Source: Deltaproteobacteria bacterium
GTDB taxonomy: Bacteria; Desulfobacterota; Desulfovibrionia; Desulfovibrionales; Desulfovibrionaceae
Direction: 5' to 3'
Length of the DNA: 16,325 bases
Assembly (NCBI GenBank): GCA_020861205.1
Contig: JAJBSY010000192.1
Coordinates: forward strand, 1 to 16,325
The notes under the pieces are model-generated. The model had not been told where the DNA came from, did not search any database, and worked only from the letters and a program-made list of their open reading frames with translations. The position numbers and the translations under genes were made by a program. Positions 1 to 6,984 of the stretch are shown here, piece by piece. Each line of letters opens with the position of its first letter. The stretch's first letter is position 1.

Positions 1-17
1 AGCTGAAAGCTTTTTTG

Positions 18-42
18 AACCTCCCGCCTAGCGGGAGGTTTT
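18..42 (+). terminator. Probable rho-independent terminator of a plus-strand gene to the left
   Basis: A perfect 10-bp stem (18-27 paired with 31-40) with a 3-nt loop is followed on the plus strand by a short T run (39-42). On the minus strand the stem is followed by an A run, so it fits plus-strand transcription entering from outside the window. The T run is short and the gene it would serve is not visible. Confidence 0.5.
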
Positions 43-49
43 CGCATAC

Positions 50-80
50 AAAAAACCGGCCCCGGATTGCATACCGGGGC
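50..80 (-). terminator. Rho-independent terminator, minus strand
   Basis: Read on the minus strand, a 7-bp GC stem (74-80 paired with 59-65) with an 8-nt loop is followed by CGG and then six T (complement of 50-55). It lies about 170 nt beyond the FMN reductase stop codon and is the best candidate for the end of that transcript. The space between holds only weak hairpins without a T run (88-104 and 196-213). Confidence 0.6.
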
Positions 81-250
81 TCGGTATCGGGGCTGGAAGC
101 CCCGTAACGGTGGGACGCGTCGTCCTGGGCGCATGGAGATTATGGCGGCACGGTTCATAACGATTGGCGTGCTGGTAAAGGCCGCGCTACGGATTCGGGT
201 AACGGCATACCCGGGCCGGCCGGCGCGGCGAGGAGGATCGCGTTTTCCGC

Positions 251-808
251 CTACGACGCCTTGCTCCCGTGCATACCGATCCAGGCGTTGAACTTATCCA
301 GGAACAGGGTGAGAAACGCGCGGTTCTTTTCGTCCGCCACGCGGTTTTCCGCGTCAAAGTAGCCGGGATTCCAGACGATATAAACTTCCGGCTGTCCCAT
401 GACAACCATGGCGAGCATGGTCAGAACACTCCGCAAATGCGATTGCGCCACGGCGGTACCTACCATGCCCGGGCTCGTTCCGGCGATGGCGACGGGTTTT
501 CCGCTCAGAACGCTCTTCCCCATGGGACGGGAGCACCAGTCCAGCGCGTTCTTCAGCACCGGCGGAATGCTGCGGTTGTACTCCGGGGTCACGAGCAACA
601 TGCCGTCCGCTTCGGCCACGGCTTTCTTGATGCGAGCGACCGGCTCCGGCAGATCGCCTTCCAGGTCCTGGTTGTACATCGGCACGTCATCGAGCGGGAC
701 GATGGTGAAATGAAGCTTGTCCTTGCCCAGTTCGGCCAGGGCCAAGGCCAGTTTCCTGTTAAACGACTCCTTGCGCAAACTTCCGACAAACACGGCTACC
801 GTGTGCAT
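251..808 (-). CDS. NADPH-dependent FMN reductase / flavodoxin-like quinone or chromate reductase family protein
   Basis: 185 residues, the usual length of the small NADPH-dependent FMN reductase family (ChrR, azoreductase and similar). Seen in the protein: an N-terminal beta strand leading into GSLRKESFN (residues 9-17), the FMN phosphate loop; PEYNRSIPPVLKNALDW (75-91), the family's conserved flavin-contacting segment; and a Gly-rich stretch at about 110-118. Such enzymes are soluble flavoproteins that use NAD(P)H to reduce quinones, azo dyes or metals. The natural substrate cannot be read from sequence. The ATG at 808 is preceded by AGGAGGT (812-818) only 3 nt upstream. The stop is TAG. A strong hairpin separates it from ftsZ, so it is probably transcribed on its own. 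A TATAAC (885-890) upstream could be a -10 element but has no convincing -35 partner. The family assignment is firm, a specific gene name is not. Confidence 0.88.
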   Translation of the reverse strand: MHTVAVFVGSLRKESFNRKLALALAELGKDKLHFTIVPLDDVPMYNQDLEGDLPEPVARIKKAVAEADGMLLVTPEYNRSIPPVLKNALDWCSRPMGKSVLSGKPVAIAGTSPGMVGTAVAQSHLRSVLTMLAMVVMGQPEVYIVWNPGYFDAENRVADEKNRAFLTLFLDKFNAWIGMHGSKAS

Positions 809-904
809 GCGACCTCCTCGGTTACGGAAACGCCAGAATGGCCTTTATCTTTACCACAGAACCGCGGCCCGGTCACTGCCAAACGTTATAAAACTGCGAA
901 CCGC

Positions 905-943
905 AACCAAACAGGCCGTGCCTGTCGCACGACAGGCACGGCC
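905..943 (-). terminator. Long hairpin after ftsZ, probable end of the dcw operon
   Basis: A perfect inverted repeat of 14 nt (930-943 against 914-927) leaves only 2 nt between the arms; in RNA this would be about 13 bp with a 4-nt loop. On the minus strand it is followed by TGTTTGGTT, a U-rich but interrupted tail. It lies 100 nt beyond the ftsZ stop and before the FMN reductase gene. A terminator for the operon is most likely; a processing or mRNA-stabilising hairpin is the alternative. Confidence 0.6.
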
Positions 944-1042
944 CCGAGCACCGGAACGAGAGAGGCGTTCGCTACGGCGCACCGGCGCGGACGGCAGACC
1001 CGCGGCGGTAAGGCCGGTTTCCCGGCCGCATTGTTCCCTCGC

Positions 1043-2308
1043 CTAATTCGCCTGGCGGCGCACGAAGGAAGGAATTTCAAACTCTTCTTCGTCAAAGGTG
1101 AAATCGTCTTCGCCCGGCAGATGCGGCGCCTGCCCCATGTGGCGCGCGGGCGCGCCGTAGCCCTGGGCCGCACCCGCTCCGGCGCCGGGCTTGAGCTTGT
1201 CGAGATACGGGGGAACGCGGCGCTCCGGTTCCGTATTCATGCCCGGGCCGGGATTTCCGGCGGGTTTCGTGAAAATGCCGCCCTGCGACTTGCTCGCGCC
1301 CTGGCGGAACGGCAGGGTCGTGGCGTTTTTCGACAAGGACGAGCGGCTGTTGGCCACGTCGATGCCCGTGGCGATGACCGTGATGCGCATTTCATCGCCC
1401 ACGGTCTCGTCAAACACGGTACCGAAGAAGATGCGCGCGTCTTCATGCGCTTCTTCCTGGATGATCCCGGCGGCTTCGCCCACTTCCTCGATGGTGAGGT
1501 CCGGGCCGCAGGTGATGTTGATAAGCACCCCGCGCGCGCCGCCGATGGAGACGTCTTCCAGCAGGGGGCTGGTGATGGCGCGCATGGCCGCATCCCGGGC
1601 GCGCGATTCGCCGGTGGCGCGGCCTTCGCCCATCATGGCGAAGCCCGGCTCGCTCATGACCGTCTGCACGTCCGCGAAGTCGAGGTTGATCAGGCCGTGA
1701 ACCGTTATGAGGTCGGAGATGCCCTTGACCGCGGAGTACAAGACTTCGTCGGCCTTTTTCAGCATGTCCACAAAGGTGGCTTTTTTCGGGGCGAGCTGGA
1801 TCAGCCGGTCGTTGGGGATGATGATGAGACTGTCCACATGCTCGCGAAAATCCGCGATGCCCGCTTCCGCCGCTTCAAGGCGCTTTTTGCCCTCGAAATA
1901 GAACGGCTTCGTGACGACGCCGACGGTAAGCGCCCCCAATTCCTTGGCCGCCTGGGCGATGACCGGAGCCGCGCCCGTTCCCGTTCCGCCGCCCATGCCC
2001 GCGGTAACGAAGACCATGTCGCAATCCGCGATGGACGCCTTTATCTGCTCGATATTCTCGACGGCCGCCTGGTACCCGACCTGGGGGTTGGCCCCGGCGC
2101 CCAGACCGCGCGTGAGCTTGTCGCCGAGCTGGATCTTATACTCGGCGAGCGAGTTGGTGAGCGCCTGGATATCGGTGTTGGCCGCGATAAAATTAACCCC
2201 GTTCAAATCGCCCGCGATCATGTTGTTGATGGCGTTGCCGCCACCGCCGCCGACGCCGATCACTTTGATTCTGGCGCCCGAGGGCTCTGTGATTTCAGTG
2301 TATTCCAT
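1043..2308 (-). CDS. ftsZ: Cell division protein FtsZ (tubulin-like GTPase)
   Basis: 421 residues. FtsZ polymerises at mid-cell into the ring that recruits the divisome. Seen: the N-terminal nucleotide loop with a GGGGGNA run (20-26), the tubulin signature GGGTGTG (106-112), and the T7 synergy loop NLDFADV (208-214) that completes the active site of the neighbouring subunit. A Gly/Ala/Pro-rich linker of variable type starts at about residue 335. The acidic tail ends in [13 protein letters not shown], the conserved C-terminal peptide that binds FtsA and other partners. The ATG at 2308 has AGGAGAGG (2312-2319) just upstream. It lies 86 nt downstream of ftsA; that gap holds a 5-bp hairpin (2327-2342) but no clear promoter. 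It is the last gene of the cluster and is followed by a hairpin. Confidence 0.98.
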   Translation of the reverse strand: MEYTEITEPSGARIKVIGVGGGGGNAINNMIAGDLNGVNFIAANTDIQALTNSLAEYKIQLGDKLTRGLGAGANPQVGYQAAVENIEQIKASIADCDMVFVTAGMGGGTGTGAAPVIAQAAKELGALTVGVVTKPFYFEGKKRLEAAEAGIADFREHVDSLIIIPNDRLIQLAPKKATFVDMLKKADEVLYSAVKGISDLITVHGLINLDFADVQTVMSEPGFAMMGEGRATGESRARDAAMRAITSPLLEDVSIGGARGVLINITCGPDLTIEEVGEAAGIIQEEAHEDARIFFGTVFDETVGDEMRITVIATGIDVANSRSSLSKNATTLPFRQGASKSQGGIFTKPAGNPGPGMNTEPERRVPPYLDKLKPGAGAGAAQGYGAPARHMGQAPHLPGEDDFTFDEEEFEIPSFVRRQAN

Positions 2309-2394
2309 GTGCCTCTCCTTGACCTTGCCGGAATCAACCGGCGTGCTTTACGGGTTCTCCCCGTTTGTGTCTGCCGTTTCGTGCAACGGTACTG

Positions 2395-3624
2395 TTATGA
2401 AATATCCGCAAACCATTTTTTCATCCGCGTATAGACGCGGTTGAACAAATTCGTATCCCGGATGCGGAAGGTATCGGGCGCGCCCTCCTTTTCCGCACCG
2501 TAGCAGAGCAACCCGACCGCCGTGGCGTATTTGGGGCTGTTGACCACGTCGCGCAGGCCGCCGATATTGCGCGGGAAGCCGACACGCGTGGGCATGTTGA
2601 AAATTTCCTCGCCGAGTTCCTGGCACCCTTCCATCAGCGCCGTGCCGCCGGTCAGGACGACCCCGGCCGCGGCCAGATTCTTGTACCCGGAGCGGGTCAG
2701 TTCCAGGTCCACCAGGGACAGGATCTCGGCCATGCGCGGCTGGCATATCTCCGCCAGTATCTGGCGGGACAGGGGACGCGCCTCCCGGCCGCCCACGCTG
2801 GGCACCTCGATCACGTCGTCGGGGCGTACAAGGTCCACCAGCGAACAGCCGTATTTGATTTTGATCTCTTCGGCGCTCAGCATGGGCGTGCGCAGCCCGT
2901 AAGCTATGTCGTTGGTCAGGTTCTGCCCGCCGAGCGGCAGCGCCCCGGTATAGCGGATGGCGTCGTTGTGCAGAATGGCGATATCCGTGGTGCCGCCGCC
3001 GATATCCACAAGGGCCACGCCCAGCTCGCGCTCTTCCTGCGTCAGGACGGCCTTGGCCGAAGCCAGGGATTCGAGCACGATGTCGGAAACATCCAGGCCC
3101 GCGCGCTGGCAGGACCGCACCAAGTTCTGCGCGCTGGTCACCGCGCCGGTGACGATGTGCACATGCACCTCGAGACGCACGCCGGACATGCCGAGCGGGT
3201 CCACGATGCCGTGCTGCTCGTCCACGATATATTCCTGCGGCAGGGTATGCAGCACCTCGCGGTCCAGGGGGATGGCGATGGCGCGGGCCGCGTCCATGGC
3301 GCGCTCCACATCCTTGGGCGTGACTTCGCCATCCTTGATCGCGATAACGCCATGGCTGTTGAAGCCCTTGATATGGCTGCCGGCAATACCCGCGTAGACC
3401 GAGCGTATCTCGCACCCGGCCATGAGTTCGGCCTCTTCCAGGGCTTTCTGGATGGACTGCACGGTCTGCTCGATCTTGACCACAACCCCCTTGCGCAAGC
3501 CGGTGGACGGGCTGGTGCCGATACCGACGATGTCAACGCCGCCTTCGGGCGTAACCTCGCCGACCACCACGCAGATTTTGGTTGTGCCGATATCGAGCCC
3601 GACAACAAGTTCCGATTTAGCCAT
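2395..3624 (-). CDS. ftsA: Cell division protein FtsA (actin-like membrane anchor of FtsZ)
   Basis: 409 residues from the ATG at 3624. FtsA is an actin-fold ATPase that tethers FtsZ filaments to the inner membrane and signals to the septal synthase. Seen: phosphate-1 loop DIGTTK (11-16), the FtsA-specific 1C/SHS2 region roughly at 85-165, phosphate-2 loop DIGGGTTD (207-214), and an adenosine motif GGTALMEG in the C-terminal third. The last 18 residues (NLFNRVYTRMKKWFADIS) have the amphipathic membrane-targeting character expected. A TTG at 3642 would add six residues, but the ribosome binding site lies inside that extension, so the ATG is preferred. The gene begins 167 nt after ftsQ, the largest gap in the cluster. 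The stop is TAA. Confidence 0.97.
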   Translation of the reverse strand: MAKSELVVGLDIGTTKICVVVGEVTPEGGVDIVGIGTSPSTGLRKGVVVKIEQTVQSIQKALEEAELMAGCEIRSVYAGIAGSHIKGFNSHGVIAIKDGEVTPKDVERAMDAARAIAIPLDREVLHTLPQEYIVDEQHGIVDPLGMSGVRLEVHVHIVTGAVTSAQNLVRSCQRAGLDVSDIVLESLASAKAVLTQEERELGVALVDIGGGTTDIAILHNDAIRYTGALPLGGQNLTNDIAYGLRTPMLSAEEIKIKYGCSLVDLVRPDDVIEVPSVGGREARPLSRQILAEICQPRMAEILSLVDLELTRSGYKNLAAAGVVLTGGTALMEGCQELGEEIFNMPTRVGFPRNIGGLRDVVNSPKYATAVGLLCYGAEKEGAPDTFRIRDTNLFNRVYTRMKKWFADIS

Positions 3625-3632
3625 GTGTTCTA

Positions 3633-3640
3633 CTCCTCCC
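3633..3640 (-). promoter_or_regulatory. Ribosome binding site of ftsA
   Basis: GGGAGGAG on the minus strand, 8 nt before the ATG at 3624. This strong Shine-Dalgarno sequence with normal spacing decides the start in favour of 3624 over the in-frame TTG at 3642. Confidence 0.8.
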
Positions 3641-3791
3641 AACCGCGTCGCCTTGCGGCCCCGCCTCGGACCGGCCGCGGGGAGCGCCTGGCTCCTCCGT
3701 CACCGGTTTCCTCATGCATCGCCATGTTCCGCCCGCGCGCCATGGCGGCATACCGTTTGCCCGGACTTCGCGCCGGCCCGGGCGGCAATTT

Positions 3792-4670
3792 CTACACGAC
3801 AGGCCCTTTTTTTATCACCCACACTCGCGAGCCGTGAACCCGCACCTCGCGGACGTCCTTCAATTCGCCGCGCCGGGTCACATCCGCCAAGGTGGATGCA
3901 AGGCGCCCCAAATTTTCCGTCCACTCTTCCTGCCCGATGGACAGGATCAGGCGGTCGTTTTCCAAAAAAACCTCCACCCCGCGCCCGGGAGAAAGCCGCA
4001 CGAGCGACATGGCGGCGACATCCACCGCCATCCGGGAAGCGGCAAGGCTCGCGAGAAGTTCCGGCAAACGGACCGCCATATCCTCCGCGCCCGCTTCGAC
4101 CTCCAGGGTCGGAAAAGACGCGAACCTGCCGGCGGATACCGGAACTATCAGTTCGCCCCGGGCATCGGCATAATACAGCGTTCCGCCGTGCCGCACCCAG
4201 AAACGCGGCTCCTTTTCCTCCAGCCGGATCGCAATCCCGTCCGGCAAAGACCGCCTGACGGACACGGCGCTGACCCAGGGGTCGGCGGCAAGTTTGCGCT
4301 CAACATCGTCAATGGAGACGAGCAGCGAATTCATGCCGGTACGCAATCCCGCGATGTCTAGAACTTCTCTAGAAGTTAACCTCAAATTACCCGCGATTTC
4401 AAGGTTTTTCAGCGCAAAATAAGGCGAAATCGTTAAATATCTATAACCGTACAACAGGCCGACGGAGAGAAAACCAACGACCGCCAGGCACAAACCCAGG
4501 GTGCCGAGCCATGAAAATACCCTTCCAACTCCCTTGAATGAAAAAGAAATATGGGGATTTTTCGGCGAATTCCGCCGGTTGCGGTTGGTCGTCGCGCCGG
4601 TTTTGCGCGTCTCCCTGATTCGCGTCGAATTTCGCGGCGTGCCGCGCGATGACCGGGACATCAGACCCAT
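3792..4670 (-). CDS. ftsQ: Cell division protein FtsQ (DivIB family, POTRA domain)
   Basis: 292 residues. FtsQ is a bitopic inner-membrane protein that links early and late divisome proteins and, with FtsL and FtsB, controls FtsWI. Seen: a basic cytoplasmic N-terminus of about 50 residues rich in Arg, Lys and Asn; one transmembrane helix at about 51-73; a POTRA-type domain starting near FALKNLEIAGNLRLTSREV (85-103); then the FtsQ beta domain. The ATG at 4670 overlaps murB by 10 nt and has GGAAG 7 nt upstream; an ATG at 4661 overlapping the murB stop is possible but less well spaced. The stretch around residues 74-105 uses AGA, TTA, AGG and CTA codons that look uncommon in the neighbouring genes. 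The stop is TAG (3792-3794), after which the same frame stays open for 53 codons up to the ftsA ribosome binding site. Low sequence conservation is normal for this family; position and architecture support the call. Confidence 0.93.
   Translation of the reverse strand: MGLMSRSSRGTPRNSTRIRETRKTGATTNRNRRNSPKNPHISFSFKGVGRVFSWLGTLGLCLAVVGFLSVGLLYGYRYLTISPYFALKNLEIAGNLRLTSREVLDIAGLRTGMNSLLVSIDDVERKLAADPWVSAVSVRRSLPDGIAIRLEEKEPRFWVRHGGTLYYADARGELIVPVSAGRFASFPTLEVEAGAEDMAVRLPELLASLAASRMAVDVAAMSLVRLSPGRGVEVFLENDRLILSIGQEEWTENLGRLASTLADVTRRGELKDVREVRVHGSRVWVIKKGPVV
4362..4377. repeat. Short inverted repeat inside ftsQ
   Basis: A 7-bp dyad, AACTTCT and AGAAGTT separated by 2 nt, within coding sequence. 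The overlapping TCTAGAA occurs twice (4357-4363 and 4368-4374). It stands in an AT-rich patch and touches the -10 of a candidate promoter. It may be coincidental. Confidence 0.35.
4374..4402 (-). promoter_or_regulatory. Candidate internal promoter within ftsQ (toward ftsA and ftsZ)
   Basis: On the minus strand, TTGAAA (4397-4402, five of six matches to the sigma-70 -35 box) is followed after 17 nt by TTAACT (4374-4379, a weak -10 with three matches). It sits in the most AT-rich part of the window and points toward ftsA and ftsZ. Promoters inside ftsQ and ftsA are known in E. coli, so this is plausible, but the call rests on sequence similarity alone. Confidence 0.25.
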
Positions 4671-5566
4671 ATTCTCACTTCCGGTTCGAGAATGATGCCG
4701 AATTTCATGAACACACGATGTTTTGCCTCGTTGATGAGCTCAAGGGCTTCCGTACTTGTACCCGTCCCTTCGTTCACCAGAAAATTCGCGTGCATGGGAG
4801 AAAAAGCCATGCCGCCCAGACGCTTTCCCTTGAAGCCCGCCGCGTCGAGCAATTTCCCGGCCGGGTTCTCCGGGGACGGATTTTTGAACACGCACCCGGC
4901 GCTGGCCGCGGTCACGGGCTGGGTGGCGCGTTTTTTATCAAGACATTTCCGGCCGTTATCAATGACTGTTTCCGGGTCGCTCTTGACGAGACGGAACTCC
5001 GCTGCCGTTATCATCCACCACCCGTGCATGTCCGGAAAGCCCATCGCGCGGTACTCGAAACGGAGCTCGTCGCGGCTGAAGCGCCGCATCTCTCCCATCC
5101 CGTTGACGACCTCCACCGCGGCGAGCGTATCCGCGATACAGCGCCCGTATGACCCGGCGTTCATGGCCACCGAACCGCCCACCGTGCCGGGAATTCCCGA
5201 AAGGCCTGCCAGCCCCGAGAGCCCCCACGCGGCCGCGCGGCCGACCAGCGCGGGCAATTTCGCCGAGGCGCTCGCCCGGACAACAGCGGATTGGCCGTCT
5301 TCTGCAACGGTGCCGATCTCGGCCGGCATGGTATTTTTTACGACAACCAGGGTTAAGGGCCCCGGACCCGCCAGGATATTGCTTCCCGCCCCAAGGCAGA
5401 CGAGCCTGCCGCCAAGCCGTCTGGCGATATCCGGCAACGCGGACGCGGCCCCGGGGTCGGACAGGCAGACCTCGCCCATGACGGGACCGCCCAGCCGGAG
5501 CGTCGTCCGCTGCGCCATGGTGGGCGCGTAGCCGCCCTCGCGTATGATGAGGCCCGTATCCGCCAT
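4661..5566 (-). CDS. murB: UDP-N-acetylenolpyruvoylglucosamine reductase MurB
   Basis: 301 residues, typical of the shorter type II MurB proteins. This FAD enzyme reduces UDP-GlcNAc-enolpyruvate to UDP-MurNAc with NADPH. Seen: the FAD-binding GAGSNIL (60-66), GLSGIPGTVGG (121-131), MNAGSYG (135-141), the YR pair at 172-173, and the C-terminal LEPEV containing the conserved Glu at 296. At the position of the usual catalytic Ser in (A/C)GS.F.NP the sequence is AGCVFKNP, giving Cys225. The ATG at 5566 lies 18 nt after murC and has only a weak Shine-Dalgarno (AGGT). The TGA stop lies inside the start of ftsQ, so ftsQ translation is probably coupled. No ddl gene separates murB and ftsQ. Confidence 0.96.
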   Translation of the reverse strand: MADTGLIIREGGYAPTMAQRTTLRLGGPVMGEVCLSDPGAASALPDIARRLGGRLVCLGAGSNILAGPGPLTLVVVKNTMPAEIGTVAEDGQSAVVRASASAKLPALVGRAAAWGLSGLAGLSGIPGTVGGSVAMNAGSYGRCIADTLAAVEVVNGMGEMRRFSRDELRFEYRAMGFPDMHGWWMITAAEFRLVKSDPETVIDNGRKCLDKKRATQPVTAASAGCVFKNPSPENPAGKLLDAAGFKGKRLGGMAFSPMHANFLVNEGTGTSTEALELINEAKHRVFMKFGIILEPEVRIWV

Positions 5567-5584
5567 GTCCGCTTACCTAACAGT

Positions 5585-6946
5585 TTACGCATCGAGCCAG
5601 TTCTGGCCCACGGTCCAGATATTCCCGGCTCCGAGCGTCAGGAACACGTCGCCCGGCTGCAGGATGTCCGGCAGCGCGGCTTCTATGCCCGCGAAATCCT
5701 GGAAATACTCCACGTCCGTCTTGGAAACCTGGCGGATACCCTGCGCCAGGCTTTGCCCGCTCACCCCGGGGATGGGCGCTTCGGAAGCGGGATAAATCTC
5801 CGTCAGCAACAGCTTGTCCACGCATTCGAACGCCTTGCAGAACTGGCCGAAAAGCGCCTTGGTCCGCGTGAACCGGTGCGGCTGGAAAGCCACCACGAGA
5901 CGGCGGCCGGGATAGACCTGCCGCGCGGTGGAAAGCGTGGCGGCGATTTCCGCCGGATGATGCCCGTAATCGTCCACCACGGTGACGCCGTTTTTTTCAC
6001 CCTTGCGCTCGAACCGGCGCCCCACCCCGCCGAACTTGGAAAGCCCCGCGATGCAGGTCGCCACCGGGATCTCGGCCGGCATCCCGATGCCGATGGCCGC
6101 CAGGGCGTTGAGTATGTTGTGGCGGCCAGGCTGGGACAGGCGCACGTCTCCGAGTTTGCAGCCCTTGAGACGCACGGTGAACCGGCTCACGTCCGCCATC
6201 TCGATAATTTCAGCGGTCAAATCGTTGCTCGGCGCGAATCCGTAAGTGATGACGGGGCGATTCACGCGGGGGAGAAGCCGCTTGATGCCGGGATCGTCGC
6301 CGCACACCACGTTGCAGGCGTAGAACGGCACTTTGTTCATGAAATTCAGGAAGGATGCGTCGATGGCGTCCATGTCCGCGTAAAAGTCCATGTGGTCCAT
6401 GTCCACGTTGGTCACGACGTTCATGATGGGGAACAGGCAGAGAAAGGAGCCGTCGGATTCGTCCGCCTCGGCGAGCAGATATTCGCCGCCGCCCAACCGC
6501 GCATTGGCGCCGTAAGCGTTGAGCTTGCCCCCGATGATGACCGTGGGGTCGAGCGCCGCTTCGTCGAAAATCGCCGCCGTGAACGAGGTGGTCGTGGTCT
6601 TGCCGTGGGTTCCGGCAATGGCGATGCCGGTCCGCAGGCGCATGAGTTCGGCCAGCATTTCCGCGCGGGGGATCACCGGAATGCCCTGCTCGCGCGCGGC
6701 CGTCACTTCCGGGTTGTCTTCGCTGACGGCGGTGGACTTGACCAGCACGTGCGCGTTGACCACGTTCTCGGCGGCATGGCCGATGCCGATCGTCGCGCCA
6801 AGGCCGCGCAGGCGTTTGACCGCCGCGCTGTCCGCCACGTCCGATCCGAAGACCTCATACCCGAGGTTCAGCAGCACCTCCGCGATGCCGCTCATGCCCG
6901 CGCCCCCGATACCGACCATATGTATTCTGCGAATTCTGTTGTGCAT
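5585..6946 (-). CDS. murC: UDP-N-acetylmuramate--L-alanine ligase MurC
   Basis: 453 residues, normal family length. It adds L-Ala to UDP-MurNAc using ATP, the first step of stem-peptide assembly in the cytoplasm. Seen: Rossmann-like UDP-binding loop GIGGAGMS (12-19), ATP P-loop [11 protein letters not shown] (111-121), ADESDGSF (161-168), the MurC hallmark [10 protein letters not shown] (325-334), and FQPHRFTRT (354-362). The ATG at 6946 is preceded by a purine-rich GGAAAGG very close to the start. It lies 38 nt after murG and 18 nt before murB. The stop is TAA. Confidence 0.97.
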   Translation of the reverse strand: MHNRIRRIHMVGIGGAGMSGIAEVLLNLGYEVFGSDVADSAAVKRLRGLGATIGIGHAAENVVNAHVLVKSTAVSEDNPEVTAAREQGIPVIPRAEMLAELMRLRTGIAIAGTHGKTTTTSFTAAIFDEAALDPTVIIGGKLNAYGANARLGGGEYLLAEADESDGSFLCLFPIMNVVTNVDMDHMDFYADMDAIDASFLNFMNKVPFYACNVVCGDDPGIKRLLPRVNRPVITYGFAPSNDLTAEIIEMADVSRFTVRLKGCKLGDVRLSQPGRHNILNALAAIGIGMPAEIPVATCIAGLSKFGGVGRRFERKGEKNGVTVVDDYGHHPAEIAATLSTARQVYPGRRLVVAFQPHRFTRTKALFGQFCKAFECVDKLLLTEIYPASEAPIPGVSGQSLAQGIRQVSKTDVEYFQDFAGIEAALPDILQPGDVFLTLGAGNIWTVGQNWLDA

Positions 6947-6984
6947 TGCCTTTCCGTCCGCGAGGCTAACCCCGTTTTTTGTCC

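Noticed and set aside
88..104. Hairpin CGGGGC/GCCCCG near the left end, and a similar one at 196-213
   Set aside because: Neither is followed by a T run on either strand; short GC stems of this kind are expected by chance in GC-rich DNA.
67..291. Possible 74-codon plus-strand gene at the left end
   Set aside because: It begins inside the terminator hairpin, overlaps the end of the FMN reductase gene antisense, has no clear ribosome binding site, and has Arg/Gly/Pro composition expected from GC-rich noncoding DNA.
867..882. Sigma-54-like TTGGCA element upstream of the FMN reductase gene
   Set aside because: The downstream half of the sigma-54 consensus (a GC-type -12 box) is absent at the required spacing, and no sigma-70 -10 box sits at 16-18 nt either.
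2327..2342. Small hairpin between ftsA and ftsZ
   Set aside because: Only 5 bp with a 6-nt loop and no following T run; not a terminator, and too weak to call a regulatory element.
269..2434. Open reading frame of 721 codons on the plus strand opposite the FMN reductase gene and ftsZ
   Set aside because: It runs antisense across two clearly real genes and the hairpin between them, has Arg/His/Ala-rich composition typical of GC-rich antisense frames, and shows no recognisable domain.
3625..3642. Alternative TTG start of ftsA at 3642
   Set aside because: The six extra codons would contain the GGGAGGAG ribosome binding site itself; the ATG at 3624 has correct spacing and fits the family N-terminus.
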